64,000 nt of DNA from assembly GCA_950022655.1 (NCBI GenBank), contig OX465584.1:48032723-48096722 (forward strand), written 5' to 3'. Source of the DNA: Alentia gelatinosa (Eukaryota > Annelida > Polychaeta > Phyllodocida > Polynoidae). The position numbers and the translations under genes were made by a program. The notes under the pieces are model-generated. The model saw nothing but the letters and a program-made list of their open reading frames with translations, ran no database searches and was not told where the DNA came from. Of this stretch, positions 1 through 13,039 are shown in pieces; the first letter of the stretch is position 1, and each line of letters begins with the position of its first letter.

Positions 1-786
1 TAAAAAGTTTACAATGTTAATTCTCAAATAGTTTTTGGTTTCTAGCCGTTGTATCAGCAATAGCAAATATAAATTTATTTACATTGGTTACTATAAACAA
101 GAAGATTTGAGAGGATGTGAGTTGACCAGAGTTGTTATTCTGTGAAAAATATATCTTTTATTCTTCCTATTCGCCTTAAGATATGTTTCGACCTGCAAAT
201 CCTTGCTATGTTTTGGCCTCTGATAAATTGGTCAGCCCCCATCGTCGGATTTGTTTTCATTTATGTCAGAAGTCGGCAAGCGGAAACAGGAAAACATAGT
301 CAGCCACCGATTTCCTTTCCAATTTTTGTACACTTCTCCACGACGAAAGGGTCAGCAATCAATTTAATACTCAATTAATCAGTGAAGTTGCAGTGTATGT
401 ATACACGAGAGCAGGGTTTCATTTAAGGGAGCATAAACAAACTGATTATGGAAGTTTGTCTGGGCAAAAGAATACACCAAGGCTGCGCTGCATCTATATT
501 ATAATGCCACACAAGAGGCTGTAGCATCGGTATCTCATCAAATTGGATACAATTGTTGTGCTCATGAACTTAAGTATGCAGGTATGTGCCGCTCTGCATG
601 AAATGTTATACAGTGAATTCAGAATGAGTTTCCTATTTTCAAACAGATATACATTCAAAGTTTGCTTCCCAAAACCATATATTGCAAACTCTGTTTCCGT
701 GTATCCTTTCTCCTTCATATCCCAGATCGATATCCATTAAAATACTCCAATAAAACCTTCATTCTTACCTGCTTTGATTTTGCCGG
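1..786. other. AT-rich stretch without a supported gene
   Basis: Short open frames occur on both strands, but none resembles a known family and none has paired splice signals or protein-like composition. I see no repeat copy I can match elsewhere in the window. Confidence 0.5.
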
Positions 787-819
787 TCATAGACCAAGTA
801 AGGTGGTAGCTTTAGTACA

Positions 820-975
820 TAATCTCTGCCAAATTAATCGGTCGCCGTTTGAAATACCAGGCTTTTTCCATGCACCGATCCGCCATTGATATACATCGAT
901 CAGCGGTTCCCGACTGCAGATCGGTGCCGAATGATCAGCCAATTGAAAATGGACTTTTCCTTCAGTAATCAATTG
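820..975 (-). repeat. Dispersed repeat, GATCGGTG family, single copy
   Basis: On the - strand this reads a segment starting with CAATTGGCTGA, then CTGCAGTCGGGA, then GGATCGGTGCATGGAAA. The same order of words occurs as a tandem cluster at 25570-26420 and again at 30090-30200. I infer a medium-copy non-coding repeat, probably a non-autonomous transposon. Confidence 0.5.
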
Positions 976-1475
976 ACTCCATGTAGGCCCGCTTCTATTT
1001 TCTGATCATTCGGCGACGATGTGCAGTCAGGAACCAGTTAGGAAACCACCCAGCACTTGAAATAATCACCGACTTTTTTGTGAAGATTAAGCAATAACGA
1101 CCAACAGAAAAAAAATTATTGCACCCAGAACGATTATTTGTCACCAACCTGGAGTCAGTGGATACCATCAACAGACCTTTTAGGTAACCTTGAGGCTCCC
1201 GATAAAAGATTATACAATTGCGGGAAGAAACGTGAAATCTTAGCAATAGATCAGGTTTTTCCGATTTGGTCTTAAATGCACACACATACACTGACATGAC
1301 CTCCCGATAAAAAAGATGCATCGTAGGCTGCACTATGCTATGGGCAGCCTGCATCCTAGTGTAGCGGAAGGTCTTCAATTTCTGTCACAGTATGTGGACA
1401 CACCCCTTTAGAGCATAAAAAGACATCGGTACCTTATCTCACCCCTGGTATAGGTTTAACCATAGGAAAGAAAAA

Positions 1476-1637
1476 GGGGCCATCCGTAAAGTACGTACGC
1501 ACTAGGGGGGGGGGGGGTTAAAAATTTCAGAAATTTTGCGTATGCTCCCTCTTTGTTCTATTGCGTACAAGATTGGGAGAGGGGGTGGGGGGTCCAAAAT
1601 TTCAGAAATTCTGCGTACGTACTTTATGGATGGCCCC
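1476..1637. mobile_element. 162-bp MITE with ~26-bp terminal inverted repeats
   Basis: The left end starts GGGGCCATCCGTAAAGTACG and the right end is its reverse complement with one mismatch, ending in GGATGGCCCC. Inside are two copies of an AATTTCAGAAATT palindrome and a run of about 13 G at 1506-1518. A related sequence with the words GTACTTTATAGATGGCCCC lies at 40140-40280. No coding capacity, so non-autonomous. Confidence 0.75.
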
Positions 1638-3857
1638 AAAAAGAACCATCAAACATCACCCCAGTAAAGTGCCAATACCACGTCACAGCCATGGCAGAGT
1701 GATTGTGAGATGAACAGTGGTCAGGTTTTTTGAGAGCAGACTAGACATCAACATGGAAACGTTTCTAACTAGATTTACGAACTAATTTGAATTATTCTGA
1801 TATTGCGATGCTTTTCTGACGTCCGTGAAATGAGTGAGATAAATCCAGAACCACACGCTAATCGTAGAATACACAATACTCCACTCATATGGATGCACCG
1901 TAATCATCACTCGTCATCGCTTGGATGTTGATTGGAGCCATCCAAACTCGTGGAGTATTGTGAATTTATACAATTCTCAATCCGTTTCTATATAGATATT
2001 CGTCGATCAATCAAAACAAGGTTATATATATGACTGTCAGATGGCTGTGTATCATACCAGTATCACTATTTAGATGGCATGCATTGTGTAACCTTCCACT
2101 TGTCCCTCCCTATCGTCAGCTGGGAGGTGAGATTGTATCTCTGTAGTCTCTAAATAACTTATGACAAATACAATGATGCTTAACATGGTCTTTAAACATG
2201 AACAATGCCACCCACACATCATACGCCACAGTTTGATTCATAAGCTTCCACTCGAGCATCTAAAATATATTTGGGCAGCTTCAGAGAAGTCTAAATATTT
2301 CAGTGAATTTAAGAATGACAATATAGTCCATAAAAACATTTGAATGGAACAAAATAACAAAAGAAAATATACATGTTTTAATGCATTCAGTTACTTTATG
2401 TGGGTATTGATTTCACCATTGCAGCCGATTCGCTTATTGATATTCTTTATTTAAATATAGCCAAGCTTTTATGCTGGTTAGTACACACCATAAGGCACAA
2501 TCCTGAACAAATACCATTCAAACAATTGGAGAGTAACATTGTAATTAAAATACCTTGTCGCACACCCCATATTGAGGAATACTTATGTAAGTTAGAGACA
2601 AAAAACCTGAGAACTTTCAGAAGTTGAAGCAACTGTTCCAGTGGTGTGTATTGAGTGTTCTATGAAGTTGTTCATGGATTCTCCTACCCTTACCCATGTA
2701 TATTGTCTTGTGTCTGCTTGGATAGACATAGAATTTAGGCTGAAAAAAATATCCTATATTGCCTATATACTCTACGGTGTTGAGTATTTATTAAGACAAC
2801 TGCATCACTAGCAAAAACGCACTGGGCAACCTATTGACGGCTGGATTTTGCTTGGAAAGAGAAAGACAACACCAGGAACGTATTTGATCTTCTCATTTGA
2901 ACTATTCGGGATTTATCTGTACTTGGAAATGGGTGTATTTTATAAAAACTTAAGTGAAGAAAAAACAGGTACTAGACCAGATTTCGACAATGTGCAAGGT
3001 GTCCATTAATATTATACCAGTTAAAAAGGTGTTTGAGTTCTTCTAAATAATTGATAGAAATAAAACTGAACATTTGTAGAACTATAAGATTATGCTAAAC
3101 TCGTGTGTACAATGCAGAATAAACCCATCATGCTAGATTTGTTGGATATTTGTTTATATTGTCCATAACCCATACAAATTTGCAACATCTTAGTAGCGTT
3201 TATATATCCCACTCAACTACCAACAACGTACCCGAATCCTCGTTACAGCCATTACGAGTGAACAAACACATTTTAAAAAAAGTCACCTTTCAGAATTTAT
3301 TCATCATTATGTTAGGCCCTCCAACAATACCTGTTAAATCTTAGATGCGTTTATAACTGATACCAATCCCCAGCCATAGTATACAAAATCCAAGCAAAAT
3401 CCAGTCGTCAATATGTTGCCCTGTGCGTCAGCAATCAATAAAAGGACGAAACCTATGAATAAATGATTATTTTGACTTCCTCTTTGTACTTGTTAGAGTG
3501 ACTCCATTCAATTGGAGTACAGGCCTTGCAATTTGGAATAAACTACGTGTATACATTGGAAAAGTGTTTAGCTATACATGCACAGGGTATGACCTATCAT
3601 GTTCTCTATTGGTCCCATGTATACCGTTGAATAACGCCATCAATGGTTAGTAAATATCTTGATCCAGAGATTGTGATACCTATTTCTAATAAACCAAGGT
3701 TATGACATTCACAGCGACAATGGCATAGCACCAGTGTGATGCACGTGAAGGTTTGGTTACATACAGGGTGATGTAAGGAGTGCTGTGATTGGTTGTGAAA
3801 TAGTGCTTTATTCTATCATGGTGTAAAGTCTAAGGACCCAGACTGGCTGGGGCATGG
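1638..3857. other. No gene or repeat supported
   Basis: AT-rich sequence with only short scattered open frames. Nothing here matches a protein family that I recognise or another part of the window. Confidence 0.45.
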
Positions 3858-3955
3858 ATCTTATCCTACCCCTAATAAAAACCGTCATTGACTTAATATA
3901 GGCCAATTATATGTGGCGTGCCATGACATAAAGTAAAATCTATGTACCTAGAGAA
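3858..3955 (+). repeat. Partial copy of the TTATCCTACCCC MITE family
   Basis: CTTATCCTACCCCTAATAAA followed by a GACTTAA word matches the left end of the elements at 23270, 42231 and 49436. I could not find a matching right end nearby, so this copy is truncated or diverged. Confidence 0.5.
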
Positions 3956-4904
3956 ATAATAAAAAAAAATGACCAATCAGCGATCAGTAATTATTCACCT
4001 GTGTAAATAGTTCTGGTGGAGGACAGGAATTCTGATAGTTGTCAAACATGGACGAAATTGAGTCAGACTTTCCTAATATCATAAAGTCGTGGAGACTTTG
4101 TTTACACTAAGATTCCTGGCAGCCCTGGCACCCCTGTGAGCAGCTCTGTCAAAAAGTTTTGTCTATGGGTCCCAGTGATAATGATAATCGTTCTTGATCG
4201 CAGTGGGGCGGGGTATAGGGCGTGAGAACTCAGACACCGGAGTATAGAGCACATAAAATTGGCTGTGATACCAACAGCAAATAGGAGATAACGACTCTTG
4301 TCCTAGTCAGCTGCACATACCTATCAGACCATCTCAGAGTTTAATTGTTAGAGCACCCTAGCACACTATGGGCAAATAAACAGGAAATAGAGCAAGCGGA
4401 AGTGAGGATAAACATGCCATTCACAACCAGGAAGCCATACTGTAAACATCATGGTAGGGAGACAGTTTGAAATGGTGACTATTCTAATTCATTCATTTTG
4501 TTACAACAGGTAATTTTGATAATAGTTCCTTTAGTTAGATAGAGAATAAACAATGGTTTGGTGGTCAGGTGGCCGTGAACCTTTACAGAGTCAATCTTGA
4601 ATGGTTTGGAGAGTTGCCTGTCAACAAAGACATCATATGTTGTATTAATCAGCCGTCGTCTTGAAAAAATTGAACCCAGGAATTGACATATCATAGAATA
4701 TATCATTAGGACTATTTTACCTTTTCCGCAACCATATAGACTAGATATTTAATCAAAGAGTACATTTTCCATATACAATGGTTTTAAATTCCGTATACAA
4801 TGGATTTGAGATCCATTTGGAATGGTTATGGTATCTGACAGATTTTTATGAGGTAAGACATATGTAGTTCTAGATTACCCCACAATGCCATAGCACGGTC
4901 AAGC

Positions 4905-4970
4905 AGGGTGCTTATTCGGCTGGTTCCGCCTTGCCCTCTAGCGGATGCCTGGGGAACCAGTAAAGATGGT
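4905..4970. repeat. Short dispersed repeat with CTCTAGCGGATG core
   Basis: GCCCTCTAGCGGATGCCTGG followed by GGAACCAG recurs in reverse at 8008-8040 (GGTTCCCCAGTCATCCGCTA). It is a small non-coding repeat of unknown type. Confidence 0.45.
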
Positions 4971-7900
4971 AATTTGATGGAGAGTTGGGCCATCTATAGT
5001 CCGCGTTTTAAGCATATACAACGTTTTATGAATGGGTTTTATAATTATTCAATATCACTATGACTGAATATAATTGATTGATGTAAAATGCACATTCAAG
5101 AAGCTTATCTTGAAGTATAATATAGGCCGGTTGAAAACCAAATGTATATTTGAACTGATGCCTAAAAAAAAAATTAAAAAAAAGATTTGACCTCATTTGG
5201 ATGGGACGATTTTGAGTAGCCATAATTTCCTGTTGGCAGATTCAAGGCGCTCTATAGCTTTATGGGGACTCGGCAATTATAAACAATGAATAATCCGTTC
5301 TGAGGTCGATGCGAGTAAAAATGAACGTATCAAAGTGCTTAACAACCATAAAATTCAACAGACTCATGATGGTGAGAGTCTAAGTGCGTGTGGATGTTAT
5401 CACGGCAGTGGTGACGTGTTGACTTGTTTTTTTCCCGTAACTGATGACGTAGTAGTGCTGCTAGCTACGTGTTAAATCAAATCGTTTACTGACCATAATG
5501 CTCCGAAACCCCTAAATCAAAATATTCTTGCACTTCACCAGGGAATGAGTTTATTGATGTTTCAATTACATTCATGCGCACACAAATATGTGTCCTTGGG
5601 AGTCAGCGAGGCTGTCATGTTTGCGCCATGTATTTTCGCCCACATCGTTTCATCGGTTTATCGGCTTTCATCGCCTTATTGTGTATTTTGACTGAAAGAT
5701 TAAAAATTGTATCTCACATATGCTTGTATTTGCACTACAATAATAAATCTCAGTTGATCATTGCTGCCAAACTTTGTCTAAAGTTGTGATTTCATTGTGA
5801 AATATTATACAACTTCTATACTCTGTAAAAGTTTGAGGAAAATGACATGAGTTTTCAACATTTTAGAATTTCCATATATATTCTTTTATAAGATTATCAT
5901 GATATTGATCTCTAAATCATAAACGAGCACGGTGACCCCAAGTTTTCAAGTTAGATTTGTGTCCTACACTACTTAAAGAGAATCATGTTCTATTTTCAGG
6001 AAAATAACATTGGTTTTAATTTTCAAGCCAAATTGTCCGATATGCCTTTAACATAGACAATAGCAGACGATAGTTGTTGGGTAGAAGGTGGTTCATGCCA
6101 GGTCTTCCATGGGGGCTGGCTGGTGATGAATGGCAAGTGGTGGGTAGCAGGTAGCACCTTGTTGGTGGCTGATAGTAGATGACAGCTGATAGTAGATGGC
6201 AGCTTGTACATTCTAGATGGTAGGGTGCTGAATGGCAGTTGGCACATAAAGTGCAGCAGGCTGCAAACAAAAACATATTCTGAACAATTTACTCGGGATA
6301 TCAATGTCAGCATTGAAGGAAAAAAACTTGTTTGCAAAGAACCGCCGGTCCACTTGATGGAAAACTTTCAATGATTAATTCCAAATTTCAATAACGTAAA
6401 ATGTAGTGGGTGGACAAACAACAGACTTTCAGACAGTTCCTTTACACCTTTTTCTATATATATATATGAGCTACGCTCTTTTTATTGACCACAAAGTGGA
6501 ATACAGTTTCAATTCACTGATGGTATGAATCTTAAATCTTAAACATGTGAACACTCCAACATAGCATAATGGTGTATCCCTTAGGCAACATGTGTACTCT
6601 CCATCATTGCACAATTTCTGAAAAAATAAGGACTAATCAGCATTTTATGTATCTAGTAAAGAATATCCCTGAAAGTTTCTTGTACTGTAAATTATACACA
6701 TTCATTAGTGAGTGAGTGGAGTGGAGTAAAATTCCAAGTTCCCACATTGTTCCTAAATCATCTAAACTTTAATTTGAGATCAGATAATTTGCTGTAGGTC
6801 TTCTTTTTGCACCTTTCCTTCCTTTTTCTTCCCTTTCTGCTATCCCTTCCCCTTTTCCTCCAGGCTTCCCAAACTTAAGTGCTGAGAGGAACCCTAGCCA
6901 AGTGAATAAATGCCAATCCATTCTTATACATCTACATCCTTCACAATACGGTTTACATACCATGATACATAATCGAAGCACTGCCGGGATACAGTCTTTA
7001 CAGAATACATAATTCAAAAGATTCAAACAGGTCACCCATGACCAAACCACATATTAACATTGTTGATCCCAGTCACCTGATTGACAAAGCATCGAAATAA
7101 TTTGTGTATTTATTTATTAAACACATGGCTATCACGGTTTGGGTTTGCTACAAAATTTAAAGGGAAAATAAATAGAAATCTGAATTATGATATCAATCAG
7201 TCTGCGTTTAGTTTGCCATGATGCAATTGATTATGTTTACCATTTGCAGCGTAGTATTGTTCAGAAAAATAAATGTGTTTCTTAACTGACCGACACAACA
7301 TTCATCAATTTCTCCTGTGCACCCCTAACTAACAAACCTTGCTTTTTCAGCCATTATGAATTCCCCTTTGTGTTTGTATGGGCAGTACTAAAACAACCGA
7401 GTCATGTCCAGTCTCCCAGCAGATCTTTCGTGGCTTGGCATGTGTCTCTGCAACAAACAGCTCACATCATATACCAGAAGAGGAATGCAAGTACGTCTTA
7501 AGTTCCGCTACAAGACAGTACAGTGACTATACAAAATAGGCCACCAGCATTTCCAGCAAGCAAATGTATAGACCCAATTATAGTATCCCATAATCCTGTG
7601 AGGGTGTTAGGTTCCGGTGTGGACACATTGCGGCGAAGTCTGCATACCCCGAGAAATCAGCGTTCATCTACTAGACAGTACGTAGGGCGATAATAGAGAG
7701 TTTAGTAACATCTGTTCCAATAAATCCCTGCCACACATGGTGTTTTCGACGTATATGAAAAAAGTCCGAAACACATAGTGGGATTTTGCACCACAAACCA
7801 CAGATTTCTCATTTTTGCAAATAGAACGTACAGTTTTACTAGAATATTCCAGAAATCACAAACCATACAACTTGCATACAGGTCACATTTTGTCCCAAAC

Positions 7901-8007
7901 AGGTATGCTGGGGCAGAGATACGACTAGCCTGGAAGCCTGGCCTAGTTAGACTATAGGCCAGGTAACGGGTTCCATTTTTATGGTGCATTATTGGTAACG
8001 CCTCCTG
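4971..8007. other. Non-coding stretch with a low-complexity GGTAGCAG/GATAGTAGATG patch
   Basis: Between about 6060 and 6250 there are imperfect tandem words (GGTAGCAGGTAGCA, GATAGTAGATGACAGCTGATAGTAGATGG). They open false long frames on the - strand. Elsewhere the stretch is AT-rich with no recognisable gene. At 7930-8000 the words ATAGGCCAGGTAACGGG and GGTGCATTATTGGTAACGCC recur in reverse at 51150-51250. Confidence 0.45.
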
Positions 8008-8322
8008 GTTCCCCAGTCATCCGCTAGAGGGCTCAGCGGAATTAGGTGTATGACAAGCAGATACCAGCCAAACCACTAGCTGGTTCCCGGGGTATCATAG
8101 GCTGGTTTTCATTGCTAGACCATCACTTTTGCATAACACCAGGGCAAATTGCCACTCCGTGATAGAAATTCAGGATACCATATAAAAAACATACACCGAA
8201 ATAGGAACAACAAGGCAAAGACACACAATTACCCAGCCAAACCACTAGTCCACTAGTGCCCTGGCCCTAGCGACAACGGGACATACTACAGTCTAGTTGA
8301 AGGTCGTAGCAACCCGTTACCT

Positions 8323-8984
8323 GGGACCCGTTTCAATAGTCTGTAGGACGTCCGTTATTGGGTGTAGTGACACGATAGCGACAGGTTGCGTTGCAGTAGT
8401 TTAGTGACAACCGATTCTGTGACATAGGGTAATAGACAGGCGCAAATAGTGGCATGTACCATTTCAGAAGTGGATGTCCGGTCACTAAAAGGGTCACTAT
8501 AGTGTCTATAATAGCGAGAGGGTATACCCTCTCGTTTTTGATGTCACAAACACATAACTTTACTTACAATAAGAATAAAGATATGAAACTTTAACCCCAG
8601 TTAGGGACACATACAACTTATAAACATGCAAAATATGAAGGATATCGGTCCATGCAATCCAGAGATATTCACATTTGAATTTTGTCATAACAAATGTTGC
8701 TCTGGTGTCCAGTGTAGAATTACCCAAGCGCAGTCGCTAATTTATATGGTGACCTTCACCTTGACACCACTTGTTCCCAGTAGGACATGAATATGAGAGG
8801 TGGGGTACCCAACATGTGTTGTCCCAAACTAGGGACACATCCACAATAGTGACAAGACACACCTCCCCTTTAGTGACATGCCTATTGCAACGAGACCAAA
8901 CTTTTTCTGTTATTCAAGTCACTATTGGCGTCACTAAACATGTCACTAAGTGGTTTAGTGACCCATTCTATTGAAACGGGCCCC
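8323..8984. mobile_element. 662-bp MITE-like element with TIR GGGACCCGTTTCAATAG
   Basis: The left end GGGACCCGTTTCAATAG is matched by the right end CTATTGAAACGGGCCCC. The interior repeats the word GTGAC/GTCAC many times, including AGTGACAAGACAC and GGTCACTAAAAGGGTCACTA. A relative with similar ends and GTGAC-rich interior lies at 35025-35737. There is no transposase frame. Confidence 0.7.
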
Positions 8985-10840
8985 TGTCCCTTATTTCATT
9001 AGGGCAGGGAACCAGTCCAAGATACGACCAGAAGTTGCAGATCTCCGCTGGGAGAGTGAGCCATGTCCTGTGTTAGCCTAAGCATCGTGGCTGGGGAACT
9101 GATAATGTAAACTCTGCGCATCTCTGTTATCAGTATCCCCAATACAGGGCGGCATCCAGCAAGGGACAGGCTTCGACATAAATATCAGTGTCCCTGTTTT
9201 GTTCCGGTTTCCGGTTTGACATGCGCACTGACCTATGGTGGTCGCGCTAGTGCACGTTGTTACCACCAGGGGACGTGCCAACGCCTGGCGGCATTGTTTG
9301 CCCGTTGCCTGATGAATATTTGATGTTTGTGTTGGGTGCGGTGGAAATTCAGGTGGATTACGCTCACAAAATGCATCTCCGAGAGAGTGTGCTGGGATAA
9401 TAGGTATTCGAACATGTTTGTGATGTTGATGATTGTGGGAAACAACCATCGTAATTAAGTCCAGCTGTGAGGGCTCTGTTATGAAGTAGCTGAACGAAAT
9501 TGGAATGTTATTAGAATGGTAATGAAATGAATAAAACAGAGACTATAAATATTATTTTGGTGGTGATCTAACCTATCAAATTAGTTTTGGAGAGATCAGC
9601 TATTATTTCAAAGACAGGAACTGCATTTGGATCTTTCTTTTTGAGGAGCCTTAAGTCTTAACACAGTATCATGGTCATTAGAACATTATCATAATGGTTT
9701 GCGTGTTACTGGTGGACTGTTGAATAGCGGCAGTGGTATTAGAGAGAGAGAGTTCTATGGCTTTCACAATAATATGATTTCTTTAATGAATTCATGTGTT
9801 CGGATAAAAATGAATACAAGAGGATCTCTGAACACTTATGAAAGAATGGTTAAACATGTAGCGACAAAAATAAGGTATGGAAAATACAGAAAGAAAGAAT
9901 ACAATATAGGGAAACTGGACACTGTTGATATGATATGATCTCCAAGGCCTTGGTCCACTTAAAAACTCATTTTAGATTCTTACTAAGTGATTTTGATATT
10001 CTCTCTTCCAGGACTTGTTTTTTTTATTATTATATACATGTACTTTCAAATATTGATTAAAATTTTTTTTAATTTCTTGACCGATACAGCTGAGGATGAA
10101 GATGCACTGGTGGTCACATGTCCCCGTACGCAAGATCAACATAAAAACAGATCGCCTGAAAACACAGAAATACCAAAACTCGCCGTTATACCAAGGCAAC
10201 AAAATATGCTGCCACGGACATACAGGTATCTGAAACTCATTATAAATTAAAACTTAACACATTTTTAGATGAGAATTCCATCAATTGGTCATGAACACAA
10301 CTACTCCAGTCACCACACAAGGACCTGCCCTCCTCACTTGTCATGTCTTCTTTGTAATGTAAATCACATTGTCTTGTTTTGTGTTGTCTTAATTATCCAA
10401 TGTAAACATACAAAACGACGTACAACCATGAGTAATGACCTGCAATATCAACAAGACTATGTTTAGTCCAGCTGAGACTACATTTAAATGCTCCCAGTGT
10501 GGTCGGGTTTTCAAAACCTGCTTAATTGTGCTTTTATCCTGGGATCAGACACCCAAAAAATAATTTTAGAATAATACTTCTTTTTATATCTTATATTAGT
10601 AACCGACTAAGTACCTTCCAGAAAAACTTTATTCCAACAAAATCAGACAACTGGTGTAGATTTGAGAGCCTTTTGAAATTGTGTATAATACTGCATGTTG
10701 TCCACCCCCCTAAAATATTTGAAATTTCAAGAACCGTTATAAAACCTTTTGATTTGAGAAAAACTAATGTTATATGGTGACATGTTATATTTGACCCTAA
10801 ACACCTTTATCACCTTTTAGATGTGAAATAAAAGCCACAC
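8985..10840. other. No gene supported
   Basis: Open frames at 9078-9449 (-), 9699-9938 (+) and 9972-10250 have no family resemblance that I can see. They differ in codon bias from the accepted exons in this window. Confidence 0.4.
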
Positions 10841-10846
10841 ATAGAT

Positions 10847-11413
10847 GTCGGACAACACGAGGGATGTTGGACAACACACTTTTAAAACCACTCAGTAACA
10901 ATAACCTTTTATATTCTTAATGAAATGATAGAAAGCTACGTTTTTCAAAGCAAACCACTCATTTACTGATAAGAAACAACCCCAAAATCAGGATTTATAT
11001 CAGAGCATGTTGTTTGACACCTCAGGGTGTCGGACAACACATTATCAGTTTTTGAATCACAAAAAGTATGTTGTGAAAAAAACCCAACTGGGTATCTATA
11101 TCTGATAGGGACACTTACCATATAAAGGGATATTCGTTATTCTATTATGATCATCATTTCTTCTAGACATCTTTTCACAGGCGTGTTGTCCAACACCCCA
11201 ATTTTGGGGAAAAATATCATCATGGAATTAGAATGTTTTAACATACGAATGGATAATCTGACTGTGTTGAAACTTTCAGGTAACACAGTCAGGATTTTGG
11301 TCAACATTTTACAATAAAGGACAATTTATTTCTCATTATATATTTCATTAGTTTTGTACTCTGAAAATCGGGGTGTCAGACAACATGCTGTATGGGTTTC
11401 TATGTTGGACAAT
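10847..11413. repeat. Cluster of GT(C/T)GGACAACAC motifs
   Basis: The 12-mer GTCGGACAACAC or a one-base variant occurs at 10847, 10866 and 11029. It is inverted at 11183 (GTGTTGTCCAAC) and degenerate at 11374 and 11404. The spacing is irregular (about 20 to 190 bases) and the intervening sequence is not obviously repeated. Confidence 0.5.
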
Positions 11414-11939
11414 TTGAAGGTCCTGGATAGTTTTGACCATTTTGATATTTTTTCAAACTTTCAGTAGATTTCAAAACTATATTGTCTACACTTCTCATAA
11501 CATATGCTTTTTGAAAAAAAAAGTGAAAATCATGAAAAACACTAGTTTTTACTGATTTTCGGAAGGAAAAATTCCTCTGAGCTATACAAAACCCGCATTG
11601 GAATGAAAGTATATCAAAAGATGTAACGAAAACTGTCACTTTTACATTGATGAGATACGTTTATATAAATACTACATCAGCCTTATATAAGCCTATTTTG
11701 GCCAATTTAGCAGGTTTTAAAAATCCCACCCCGTGAGTGTGAACTGTATGTCTTACCTTTCCTGATTAAAGAAAAATATAAAAAAAATGGAGGGGTAGCC
11801 ATGTCCAGCCATGTCCACCCTCATCGAGTAACTTTAACTTGTATTTTTTCTCATACATTTAAGCTGTGATCTGATTGGTCTAGACTGCGTAATGTGGTCT
11901 ACCTAGCAATAAAAACGTTATTGCATCCCCACTGCGCGA

Positions 11940-12200
11940 AAACCCCCACTTTTTTCATATATACGTCATCGCGTAAATGCATGTATCAGAGGTATATTGA
12001 CAGGTTTTTATATGTATACGTCCATATTTCATGCTAGTATATGTGGTGTATACAATACTGTTTCCTCTTGTAAACGGAAGCTTACTGGCTGTATTTGCCG
12101 CCAAGCGTACATGAGAAAAAATATCCTGTGCACGATATATACACATACACTGGTTGTATACATGCTATATACATTTGGTGTATATGTATACCGCCATAGT
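11940..12200 (+). repeat. Dispersed repeat with GGCTGTATTTGCC core, copy 1
   Basis: The ordered words ACTGGCTGTATTTGCC, GAGAAAAAATATCCTGTG and TTTGGTGTATATGT recur at 63610-63850, there as ATGGCTGTATTTGCC, GAGAAATATTCTCTGTG and TATGGTGTATATATG. Related TATA/CATATA-rich sequence continues at 12550-12800. Non-coding. Confidence 0.55.
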
Positions 12201-13039
12201 CACTTAGGTCACCCCAGGTTGTGTTGTTAGAAGTTGTGGTGGTAGAGGCTGTGGTGGTAGAATTCTCTCCCTACACGCAGGCTTACATCCAGAAGCCTAC
12301 AGAAGAGTGGTGTTTTGAAAGTAAAATCTATTTAAAAAACGTTTAAAAAACTAAAGAAGGCTGGGTTTATTATATGTGTTCAATGAAAAGATAATAAATA
12401 GGGTTTTAGAACGATTTGATAATCAAAACTGATAATATAACATTGGATTTTCCATATACCAAGGACTTAATGACTAATGGCAAATAAAATGAAACAACAG
12501 TGGTGTCCCCTAGTTGCAGATATTGGAATTATTGGATAGTGGCGTAAATACAACAGAATCAGGCGTATATATATGACATATATATGACCACAACATGGAC
12601 GCTTATATACGTCTATAGATGATGCGTATTCACAATGGAAAATAAGACTACCTTGTATACGCAAAATCATGCCTATATACGCCAGGTGTATACATATATG
12701 AAATAGGGGTTTTCTCACAATGCCCCCGCATTGGTATGTAACTATAGAGTGTTTGTATACACACATAGAGATGATATATTTACAATGGTTCCTATTATAT
12801 ATTATTTCATTCTCCACTACCCTAAGAAAGACAAAGCTCCAGCGATATATAGTCTTGGGCATTGCTGTCACATAAAGATGAACTGGCAATGTCAGCTGGT
12901 AATACAATCATAGTACAGACATAATGAACATTTCATCTGTGCATCATCTAGAGCAGAAACAATATAGATGAATACAGAGGATTGAAAATGTTGAATATCG
13001 TTATAGATACCACTAGGCGGCCCAAGTTACCGGTCTGTG

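Noticed and set aside
6016..6337. Overlapping 86- and 104-codon frames on the - strand
   Set aside because: They run through GGTAGCAG/GATAGTAGATG low-complexity sequence and have no family resemblance or splice context.
9078..9449. 123-codon His/Thr-rich - strand frame
   Set aside because: No conserved domain and an overlapping frame of similar length at 9260-9445; likely chance.
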